A DNA stretch of 64,000 bases from Streptomyces sp. NBC_01716 (GTDB lineage Bacteria; Actinomycetota; Actinomycetes; Streptomycetales; Streptomycetaceae): assembly GCF_036248275.1 (NCBI RefSeq), contig NZ_CP109181.1, forward strand, positions 8,432,001 to 8,496,000, read 5' to 3'. Positions 36,206-43,600 of the stretch are shown here, in pieces; position 1 is the first letter of the stretch; each line of letters starts with the position of its first letter. Below the pieces are notes generated by a model that was not told the DNA's origin, ran no database searches, and saw only the letters and a list, made by a program, of their open reading frames with translations. A program made the translations under genes and the position numbers.

Positions 36206-36340
36206 ATGGAGCACAACAAGGTGTTCAGCCCGATCGCCGACCAGGGCCAGCTCGCCCACCTCTCCGCGACCCACTCGAACGCCCTCGTCGAGAACCCCTT
36301 CGACGACACCGTCGAGGCCGCCACCGCGGACGAGAAGTAG
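36206..36340 (+). CDS. Putative RiPP precursor peptide
   Basis: A 44-residue peptide, beginning MEHNKVFSPIADQGQLAHLS and ending NPFDDTVEAATADEK. A GGAGG site lies 9 bp before the ATG. It stands alone between the Zur box and tandem hairpins and is followed by a cyclodehydratase-partner, YcaO and SagB-like dehydrogenase, the setting of an azoline/azole-forming precursor. It has no Cys; Ser8, Ser20, Thr22, Ser24, Thr35 and Thr40 are the only heterocyclisable residues. The leader/core border is not evident. I recognise no close known precursor. Confidence 0.6.
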   Translation: MEHNKVFSPIADQGQLAHLSATHSNALVENPFDDTVEAATADEK

Positions 36341-36347
36341 TACAACC

Positions 36348-36415
36348 CCTGCTGGCAACAGCAGGTTCGTAAGCAGCGCGACGGGCCCGCCCGGCTCCGT
36401 TCCGGGCGGGCCCGT
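36348..36415 (+). terminator. Tandem hairpins after the precursor gene
   Basis: CCTGCTG/CAGCAGG (36348-36354 and 36359-36365) forms a small stem just after the stop. ACGGGCCCGCCCGG (36381-36394) pairs perfectly with 36402-36415 around a 7-base loop. Such a structure between a RiPP precursor and its enzymes commonly acts as a leaky terminator and mRNA stabiliser, giving an excess of peptide over enzymes. Confidence 0.7.
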
Positions 36416-36465
36416 CCCGTTCATGACCACGCCCAACTGACAGCGATCCATTCCCGGAGGTTCCC

Positions 36466-37341
36466 GTGACCCGCAGTCGACTCGCTCCCGGCACCGGGAT
36501 CGTCAGCGTCCCCGGTGCCGGCCTCGTACTCCGCACCGCTGACGGGGAGTTCCTGCGCGTCGACACCGGTCACGCCGACGCCGAGGCGCTGACGGACCGG
36601 CTGGTCACGGGGGAGGGCGGGCACGGTACGCGGACGCAGGCCGAACTCGCCCCGCTGGTCGGGGCGTTCGAGGAGGCGGGCTACGCCCTTCCGGCAACGG
36701 CGGGACCGCCGCCACGTCCGCTGCTCGGACGCACGGTGCTCGTCCTGGGCGACCCCGTTCTCACCGCGCCGCTCGCGCGCTTCGCCGCAGCCGAGGGCGC
36801 CGACGTCCACGCGGCGGAACCGGAACAGGTCACCCGGCTCGTGGCGGGCCCCGCGCCCGACACCCCGACCGCGGTGGTCTGGTGCCTCGACTCGCCTGTT
36901 CCGGCCGGGCTTTGGGACGAGGCCGACCGACTGCCCGGACTGGGCGTCGGCTGGCTGCGCTGTCACCGGGAGGGCGCCCACAGCTGGATCGAACCCGCCG
37001 CCTCCGCCCCCGGGGACGTCACCTCCGCCCACGTACGCCTGCGCAGGCTCGCCGCCACCCCCGCCCACCGTGAACTCGCCGCCTACTGGGCCGGCCACCG
37101 CACCCCGGACACCGGCCCGCACCCCACCGAGGCTGCGGCGGCGCTGATCGCCGCGCTGCTCACCGCCGACCTCGCCGGCTGGGCGGCCGGAGAACGGCAC
37201 CCTGCCTCCCGCCTGCCCACCCGGCGCAGACTGCGGCGACTGGACCTGAGGGACCTGACCCTCACCGAGCACTCCGTCCTGCCCGTTCCCGAGGTCGCTC
37301 CGATGCCCGTCCCCACCGGGCGGACGGGCAGCCGGCCATGA
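36466..37341 (+). CDS. Leader-binding/E1-like partner protein of the YcaO cyclodehydratase
   Basis: A 291-residue protein. The N-terminal 75 residues (VPGAGLVLRTADGEFLRVD and the helical part after it) resemble the winged-helix RiPP recognition element that binds leader peptides. The remainder is a reduced ThiF/E1-like Rossmann domain (LLGRTVLVLGDPVLTAPLAR). It lacks an evident ATP or zinc-binding Cys pair, as in other partner proteins. It should dock the precursor and activate the YcaO. GTG start with GGAGG 5 bp upstream; its stop overlaps the hydrolase start (ATGA). Confidence 0.65.
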   Translation: MTRSRLAPGTGIVSVPGAGLVLRTADGEFLRVDTGHADAEALTDRLVTGEGGHGTRTQAELAPLVGAFEEAGYALPATAGPPPRPLLGRTVLVLGDPVLTAPLARFAAAEGADVHAAEPEQVTRLVAGPAPDTPTAVVWCLDSPVPAGLWDEADRLPGLGVGWLRCHREGAHSWIEPAASAPGDVTSAHVRLRRLAATPAHRELAAYWAGHRTPDTGPHPTEAAAALIAALLTADLAGWAAGERHPASRLPTRRRLRRLDLRDLTLTEHSVLPVPEVAPMPVPTGRTGSRP

Positions 37342-38996
37342 CCCTCCGGACCCTGTACGTCACGGCGCCGGACGGCATCCGGCTGGCGACCGACGTGTGT
37401 CTGCCGCCAACGCCTTCTCCACACCCCGCTGTTGTGATCAGAACCCCTTACGGCCGCACCGCCCACCGTGCCGAGCTGCGCGGCTGGGCGGCGCGCGGAT
37501 TCGCCGCCGTCGCCCAGGACGTGCGGGGCCGGCACGACTCGGAGGGGGAGTGGCACCCGTATCGGAGCCATGAGGAGGAGGACGGCGCTGCGACCATCGC
37601 CTGGGTACGGCGCCAGGCGTGGAGCGACGGTCAGGTGGTCGCGGCCGGAGCCTCGTACGCCGCCTACTGCGGGCTCGTGACCGCCGTGACCGCTGTTCCG
37701 CACGGCGAAGGTCACGGTGATGGCGCGCCGGATGCCGTGATCGCGGCCGTCCCCGCCCTCGGTCTCGCCGAGACGGCCCGCGAGGCCACCGGGCCCGAGC
37801 GGCTCCGGGCGCGGGCCGGCTGGTGGGCGGCGCACGGCGACCGGCGCGACTCGGACCCCGACGCCCTGGAGAAGGCCCTGGCCAGGGACCCCCGCATCCT
37901 TGAACACCTCCCGGTCGTCGGACTGGGGGAGCGGCTGGACCGCGAACTCCCTTCCTGGAGCGGGGTGTGGGACGACTGCCGGCGCGGCTGGCTTGTCCTG
38001 CGCGGTTCGGCCGCCCGGATTCCGCTCCTCGCGGTCGGCGGCACCCGTGATCCCTTCGCCGAGGACACGGTGGCGCTGTGGCGGGGCTGGGGCGGCCCGT
38101 CCCGGCTGCTGCTCGGACCGTGGGGCCACCGGCTCACCGGGGGAGCCGCGCCGGTCGCCGGGCTTGCCGCGGGTGGCCGGATCAACCTCGGTGCTCTGTA
38201 CGTACGGTGGGCGAAGGCGGCTCTCGCGGATCGGCTCGACCACACCCGACGCGGTGTCATCGCGCTGGGTGACAGCGGCCGTTGGTGCCGTGTGCCGGGA
38301 TCGGACGACGGGCCGGTTCGTGAAACAGCGGTCGTGGCCGGGCAGTTGGCGAGCACCGCGCGCAGAGCGCCGGCCTCCCCGCGACCCACTGCCTTGGTCT
38401 TCGGCAGCCCCACCGGCCTGCGGCTGCTGCACGGCGCGGAGTTCACCGCCGACCCGGACCGACCTGTCCGCTCCGACGGTCTCACCGTCCGGGTGCCAAC
38501 TGACCTGAATCACCCTGACCCGGATCGCCCTGACCCGGATCGCCCTGATAGTGCCGACCGCTGCGTGCTGCTCTCGCCCCCGCTGCCCTGCCCGCTCGAT
38601 CTGGCCGGGCACGCCGAGGCGAGAGTCCGGGCTGTCACCGACGCGCTCTGCGCCGACTGGGCCGTGCGGGTCGTCGCCCTCGATCCGGGCGGCCGCGCCG
38701 ACCCGCTCGCCTTCGGCATCGTCCGGCGCACCGACCCGCCCGGCGAAACCGTCGACATCACCGTGCCGCTCGGCACCCTGGGCCGCCGTCTCGACGCCGG
38801 GACCAGACTCCGCGTCGAGATCGCCGGGCACCACTTCCCCGCCCACGCCCGCAACCCGCACACGGGCGAGGACCCGGTGACCGCCACCCGCCTCGCGCGG
38901 TCCCGCAGGACCGTACTGACCCGGGGCAGCGCCCTCCTCCTGCCCGTCACCGCCCGACGCGAATACGTCGAGCCCGTACCGGAGACATGCCGTTGA
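37338..38996 (+). CDS. CocE/NonD-type (peptidase S15-like) hydrolase
   Basis: A 552-residue serine hydrolase. The nucleophile elbow is GASYAAY with Ser106, the acid is in GGTRDPFAED, the base is in LGPWGHRL, and a C-terminal jelly-roll follows (DITVPLGTLGRRLDAGTRLR). X-Pro dipeptidyl peptidases and cocaine esterases share this fold. In this operon it may trim the leader, release the peptide or acylate/deacylate it. It overlaps the gene before by ATGA and YcaO by 10 bp. A tandem 15-bp repeat encodes PDPDR twice. Confidence 0.8.
   Translation: MTLRTLYVTAPDGIRLATDVCLPPTPSPHPAVVIRTPYGRTAHRAELRGWAARGFAAVAQDVRGRHDSEGEWHPYRSHEEEDGAATIAWVRRQAWSDGQVVAAGASYAAYCGLVTAVTAVPHGEGHGDGAPDAVIAAVPALGLAETAREATGPERLRARAGWWAAHGDRRDSDPDALEKALARDPRILEHLPVVGLGERLDRELPSWSGVWDDCRRGWLVLRGSAARIPLLAVGGTRDPFAEDTVALWRGWGGPSRLLLGPWGHRLTGGAAPVAGLAAGGRINLGALYVRWAKAALADRLDHTRRGVIALGDSGRWCRVPGSDDGPVRETAVVAGQLASTARRAPASPRPTALVFGSPTGLRLLHGAEFTADPDRPVRSDGLTVRVPTDLNHPDPDRPDPDRPDSADRCVLLSPPLPCPLDLAGHAEARVRAVTDALCADWAVRVVALDPGGRADPLAFGIVRRTDPPGETVDITVPLGTLGRRLDAGTRLRVEIAGHHFPAHARNPHTGEDPVTATRLARSRRTVLTRGSALLLPVTARREYVEPVPETCR
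38513..38550 (+). repeat. In-frame 15-bp tandem repeat
   Basis: CCCTGACCCGGATCG occurs twice in succession (38513-38527, 38528-38542) and a third time in part. It encodes the repeated PDPDR in a loop of the hydrolase and is probably a slippage product without functional meaning. Confidence 0.75.
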
Positions 38997-40360
38997 CCAC
39001 CTCCCTGCCGATCGACGCCCTCGTCGATCCCGTCTGCGGCCTCATCCGTGACGTGGCACCCGTCGAGCACCCGGACGGCGCGCCGCCGCGCTACGTCGCC
39101 ATGACCGCCAATGTCGCCGACGCCCGCCGGCTCGGCGCCTGGCCGGCCGACCGCGTCTCTCTCGGCACCACGTTCGGTGACCCCGACGGCGCCCGGATCG
39201 CCGCCGTCGCCGAGGCCGTTGAGCGCTACTGCGGCAACCGACTCCCGCCGCCCGGCCACCCGGAAGCGCCCCGGCGCGCCACCGCCGCCCAACTGGTCTC
39301 CGAGGGACTGCGCCTGTACGGGCCCGGTGAACTGCCCTCGTACGCCTCCTGGCAGTACGGCCGCGACGGATTCCCGTACGCCCCGCTCCGGGCCGGAACA
39401 CCCGCACTGTGGACGCCGGGTACCGAGGACGGGCGGGAGTGCTGGGCGCCCGTCGCCCTGACCCACCTCAACTGGCGGCAGGGCGAGCTGCGTTCACTCC
39501 CGCGCACCCACCACCTCAACTACGCGGGGATAGCCACCGGCCAGGGATACGACGACGCCGTCGAGCGCGGGCTCCTCGAAGTCGTGGAGCGCGACGCCCT
39601 GGAGCTGTGGTGGCATCTCGACGGTCCCACCCGTGGCATCGACCCGGCGACCGTGCCCGGCCTCGCCGAGGACCTGGCGGGCGCGGACCTGGAGGTCCAC
39701 ATCGTGGAGATGCCCTCCGAGTTCGCCCCCTGCATGGCTGCCCTCGTCCACGATCCCGGGCGGGGCATCCACGCCGCCGGATTCGCCTGCCGCTACGACC
39801 CGGCGGAAGCGGCCCGCAAGGCGGTCCTGGAGGCCGTGCACACCTGGGTGTTCACGCAGGGCGCGGTGGACGCCGACGGCTGGGTGTTCCAGGCCGTGGA
39901 GGCCGGCATGCTCGCCCGCGGCCTCTACCTCGGCCACCGGGCCGACCGGCGCTATCTCGACGACTGCGGACCGCAGTTCGCCGCCGTACGCGACCTCGGC
40001 GCCCATGTGCAGGTCTGGCTGGACGACCGGATGGCGCCCCTGGCCCGGCGGTTCACCGCACCCGCTCTCGGCACGGTCCCCGTCACCGACCGCGCCCGGG
40101 GGAGCCGTGCGGCACTGGACACCGCCCTCGCGGCCGGGGGACACCGGGTGATGACCTTCGACCTCACCACCGAAGACGTCGCCGAGACCTCGCTGCGCGT
40201 GGCCCGCGTCCTGGTCTCCGGTCTGATCCCCAACGCCCCCGCCGCCTTCGGCTACTTCGGATCGCCCCGCTTCGCCGAGGCCGCGCTCGGCAGAGGCTGG
40301 CGGACCCAACCACCCACCGAGCCGGCGGACTTCACGCTCGCTCCGCCACCACACATGTGA
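38987..40360 (+). CDS. YcaO cyclodehydratase of a RiPP pathway
   Basis: A 457-residue YcaO. ATP-binding acidic motifs are seen at residues 71-81 (IAAVAEAVERYC) and 187-205 (GYDDAVERGLLEVVERDAL), and near 280 (RKAVLEAVHTW). The C-terminus is proline-rich (LAPPPHM), as in azoline-forming YcaOs whose tail enters the active site. It phosphorylates backbone amides so that Ser, Thr or Cys cyclise to azolines. The start overlaps the hydrolase end by 10 bp; 13 bp separate it from the dehydrogenase gene. Confidence 0.87.
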   Translation: MPLTTSLPIDALVDPVCGLIRDVAPVEHPDGAPPRYVAMTANVADARRLGAWPADRVSLGTTFGDPDGARIAAVAEAVERYCGNRLPPPGHPEAPRRATAAQLVSEGLRLYGPGELPSYASWQYGRDGFPYAPLRAGTPALWTPGTEDGRECWAPVALTHLNWRQGELRSLPRTHHLNYAGIATGQGYDDAVERGLLEVVERDALELWWHLDGPTRGIDPATVPGLAEDLAGADLEVHIVEMPSEFAPCMAALVHDPGRGIHAAGFACRYDPAEAARKAVLEAVHTWVFTQGAVDADGWVFQAVEAGMLARGLYLGHRADRRYLDDCGPQFAAVRDLGAHVQVWLDDRMAPLARRFTAPALGTVPVTDRARGSRAALDTALAAGGHRVMTFDLTTEDVAETSLRVARVLVSGLIPNAPAAFGYFGSPRFAEAALGRGWRTQPPTEPADFTLAPPPHM

Positions 40361-40373
40361 AGGCACCCCGCCC

Positions 40374-41861
40374 ATGACTCACGCTTCCGTATCCGCCACC
40401 GCCGGAGAGACCCTGCGTCGGGCGCTCGCCCTCGCCAGGTCCGCCCGTGTGCCCTCCCGTGCCGCCCTGGCGCCGCGCCGGTCCTTCCCCTGGGCCGGTG
40501 AGCCGTCGTCTCGCGCCGCGCCACTGGGTGTGCCGGAGAGTCCGGGTGGATACGGCGGACCGGGGCAGACGTCCTCGGCCGGCGAACGGGTCGACCTGGA
40601 CCGCCTGTTGAGGCTCTCGCTTGCGGTGCCCGGCGGCAGCGGTGCGGGCCGGCTGCGCCCCGTACCGTCCGCCGGCGCCCTGCACCCCGTCCGGGCCCAC
40701 CTGCTGGTGGGAGAGGGCTGCTCGCTGCCGCCCGGGCGGTACGCCTACGATCCGCACACCCACCGGATCCACCGCCGTGGCCCGGCCCCGGCGTCCGCTT
40801 CAGCCGACGGGCCGAGAGGAGTTGTCGCCGTACTCACGGTCGACGCCGTCGACACGCTCACCCACTACGGCCACCGGGCCTGGCCCCTGCTCCTTCTGGA
40901 CGCCGGCCACGCGGTGGCGGCCCTGGTGCTCGCGGCGTCCGAAACCGATACGGCGGTCTGCCTGGACGCGGACGGTGCTGCCCTCGCGGCGGCGGCCGGA
41001 CTCCCGCGGGCGGGTGAGTGGACGGCGCTCTGGCCGGGGACCGAACCTGAACAGCCCCTGGCCGCCGTCCACTTCACCCCCCACGGGACCGCCCGCCCCG
41101 ACGACCCGCTGTCCCTCTGGGCGTCGCTGCCGCTCGCCGCCGCCCCCTCCCCGGTCGCGGGCCCAGCACCGCCCGGCGCGCTCACCGAAACGCGGCAGCT
41201 GCTCGAACTCCTCGGCGCGGGCGAACAGACCAGAAGCACCTGGCAGCCGGTAACCCGCCCCGCGCCCGTCACCGACCGCGTGCTGGCCGGGCGCCGGAGC
41301 GCCGACCCGGCCGATCTCACGCAGCCGGTCCCCGAGGACCTGCTGGCCCGGATCCTCACCACGGCCGTCGGCGCGTGGCCAGGCGGACCCGCGTGGAGCG
41401 CGGCCGTCGGCGCCCCCAAGCCCGCGCTGCTCACCCTCACCCCCCGGGACACCGCCCGCGCCCGGACACCTGCCTGCCCACGGCCGCGCCCCGCCGTGCC
41501 ACCCGCACCGGCCCTGAGCGTCCTGGCCGCCGGAGAGGCGCGGCCCACCCTCGCCCACTGGGCGGCCGGACAGCGCTGGATCGCGGATGCCGGGGCCGTA
41601 CTCCTGGCCCACGGCTGTCCCTCCGACGCCTCCGCGTCCCGGATCGGACTCGACCACCTCGCCGCCGGATACGCCGCCGGAATCGCCCATGTCCACGCCG
41701 TGGCCGAGGGGTTGCCGGCACGACCCGTCGGCTCCTGGCAACAGGCCGACCTCGGAGCCGCGCTCGGCGAGGCCCCCGGCCGCGAATGGATCGTGCACGC
41801 CCTCGCCCTCGGCGGCCCGCCCGCCCCGAACTCTCCGTCCTACGAGGAAGAACGCCCATGA
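40374..41861 (+). CDS. SagB-type FMN-dependent azoline dehydrogenase (duplicated nitroreductase fold)
   Basis: A 495-residue protein with two nitroreductase-like halves. The N-terminal half has the FMN-contact motif RPVPSAGALHPV (residues 95-106), followed by GRYAYDPHTHRIH. The C-terminal half has DRVLAGRRSADPADL and a degenerate remainder. SagB-like enzymes oxidise azolines to azoles. Linkers are rich in Ala and Pro. The ATGA overlap with the exporter gene keeps it in the operon. The second half may be only structural. Confidence 0.78.
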   Translation: MTHASVSATAGETLRRALALARSARVPSRAALAPRRSFPWAGEPSSRAAPLGVPESPGGYGGPGQTSSAGERVDLDRLLRLSLAVPGGSGAGRLRPVPSAGALHPVRAHLLVGEGCSLPPGRYAYDPHTHRIHRRGPAPASASADGPRGVVAVLTVDAVDTLTHYGHRAWPLLLLDAGHAVAALVLAASETDTAVCLDADGAALAAAAGLPRAGEWTALWPGTEPEQPLAAVHFTPHGTARPDDPLSLWASLPLAAAPSPVAGPAPPGALTETRQLLELLGAGEQTRSTWQPVTRPAPVTDRVLAGRRSADPADLTQPVPEDLLARILTTAVGAWPGGPAWSAAVGAPKPALLTLTPRDTARARTPACPRPRPAVPPAPALSVLAAGEARPTLAHWAAGQRWIADAGAVLLAHGCPSDASASRIGLDHLAAGYAAGIAHVHAVAEGLPARPVGSWQQADLGAALGEAPGREWIVHALALGGPPAPNSPSYEEERP

Positions 41862-43600
41862 TGCTCCACCCCGAACTCCTACGGGCCTCGCGCGGCGCGG
41901 CCCGGCCGCTCGCGCTCGCCACCGCCCTGCTCGCCGCCGTCACACTCACCCATCTCGCGCAAGCGGTCCTGCTCGCCGTCGTACTGTCCCGGATCGCCCG
42001 CGGCGACCTGGACGGACTGCCCGTGCTGCTCGGAGGGGTGTTCGCCGTCGTTCTCGTACGGGCCGTCCTGGCCAGGGCGCAGCGTCTGACGGCCGTGACG
42101 GCGGGGGCGGCCGTCCGGGTCCGGCTCCGTGACGACCTGCTGGCACGCCTCGGGCGCCTGGGTCCGACCGCGGTCACCGGCGCGCGGGCGGGCGCGGTCA
42201 GGGCGACCGTCGTGGACGGTGTGGAGGGCGTGGACTCCTATGTGTCGCGCTACCTCCCGCAGTTGGTCATCACGTGCACCGTGCCCTTTGTGCTGCTCGG
42301 CGTCGTCGCCCACGTGGAGCCGCTCGCCGTGCCGGCCCTCGCCCCCGCGCTGTTGCTCGCGCTGTTCGGACCGCGCTGGTGGGACCGGCTCCTGGCGCGC
42401 CGGGGCAGGGAACACTGGGACACCTACGAGGCGTTGGCGGCCGACTACCTGGAAGCGTTGCAGGGGATGGCGACGCTGCGCGCCACCGGAGCGGTCGGAC
42501 GAACGCGGGAACGGCTGGAGCGGCGTTCGGCGGCGCTGCACCGTGCCACCGTGGCCAAGCTGCGCGTCTCGCTGGTCGACACCGGCCTCACCGATCTCGC
42601 GGTCCAGGGCGGCACGGCAGCGGCGGTCCTGGTCGCGTGCGCCTCCGCGACCACCGGGCGTACCACCAGCGTCGGAACGTACCTCCTCCTGCTGCTGGCA
42701 TCGGAGTGCTTCCGGCCGGTCCGTGACCTCTCCCGCGAATGGCACGCGGGCTATCTCGGCGTCTCCGCGGCCGACGGCATCGCCGCGCTGCGCACCGGCG
42801 AAGCCAAGGTGGCCGATCACGGTACGGCTCCCGCGACGTGGGATACGGCCCCCCAAGTCACCTTCCACGACGTCCACTTCACACACCCCGGCACGGAGCT
42901 GCCCGCCCTCGACGGGGTCAGCTTCACCGTCGCCGCCGGGCGCACCACGGCCATCGTGGGACCTTCCGGGGCGGGCAAGTCGACTCTCCTCAGCCTGCTG
43001 CTGCGCCAACGCGACCCCGACAGCGGGCAGATCACCGTCGGCGGGGCGCCCACCGCCGCGTACGCGCTCGACTCCCTGCGCCGGGGCATCGCCGTGGTGT
43101 CCCAGGAGACGTATCTCTTCCACAGTTCGGTGGCGGACAACCTGCGCCTGGCCAGGCCCTCCGCGACGGACGCCGAACTGCGCGCGGCGGCACGGACGGC
43201 GGGCATCCACGAGGAGATCGCCCGTCTGCCGGACGGTTACGACACACTCGTCGGTGAACGCGGCGCCACACTCTCGGGCGGGCAGCGCCAACGTCTCGCG
43301 CTCGCACGGGCGTTGCTCGCCGACGCGCCGGTCCTGGTCCTGGACGAGGCGACGAGCGCGGTCGACCGGCGCGGCGAGGCCCGGATCGTGAGGGAACTCC
43401 TGACGGCGAGCCGTGGACGTACCTGCCTCGTCGTCGCCCACCGGCTCGACGCCGTACGCCACGCCGACCACATCGTCGTCCTCGACGCGGGCCGTGTCGT
43501 CGCGGCAGGCGATCACCGGAGCCTGCTGGCGAGCGGAGGCGTCTACGCCTCGCTCGTCGCCGCGGGCAGCGGCGCCGTCCGGGAGGAACAGGCCGCGTGA
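41858..43600 (+). CDS. ABC exporter half-transporter, CydD-like
   Basis: A 580-residue fusion of a six-helix type IV exporter domain (residues about 15-300) and an ATPase (about 330-570). Walker A is GPSGAGKST, the signature is LSGGQRQR and Walker B is VLVLDEATSAVD. It pairs with the next gene product as CydD pairs with CydC. In this operon export of the modified peptide is the probable role; thiol export as in true CydDC is the alternative, but no cytochrome bd genes are nearby. ATG 41858 overlaps the previous stop. Confidence 0.85.
   Translation: MMLHPELLRASRGAARPLALATALLAAVTLTHLAQAVLLAVVLSRIARGDLDGLPVLLGGVFAVVLVRAVLARAQRLTAVTAGAAVRVRLRDDLLARLGRLGPTAVTGARAGAVRATVVDGVEGVDSYVSRYLPQLVITCTVPFVLLGVVAHVEPLAVPALAPALLLALFGPRWWDRLLARRGREHWDTYEALAADYLEALQGMATLRATGAVGRTRERLERRSAALHRATVAKLRVSLVDTGLTDLAVQGGTAAAVLVACASATTGRTTSVGTYLLLLLASECFRPVRDLSREWHAGYLGVSAADGIAALRTGEAKVADHGTAPATWDTAPQVTFHDVHFTHPGTELPALDGVSFTVAAGRTTAIVGPSGAGKSTLLSLLLRQRDPDSGQITVGGAPTAAYALDSLRRGIAVVSQETYLFHSSVADNLRLARPSATDAELRAAARTAGIHEEIARLPDGYDTLVGERGATLSGGQRQRLALARALLADAPVLVLDEATSAVDRRGEARIVRELLTASRGRTCLVVAHRLDAVRHADHIVVLDAGRVVAAGDHRSLLASGGVYASLVAAGSGAVREEQAA

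Noticed and set aside
38513..38550. Short tandem repeat considered as CRISPR or regulatory iteron
   Set aside because: Only two and a half 15-bp units without spacers, in frame within a coding region.
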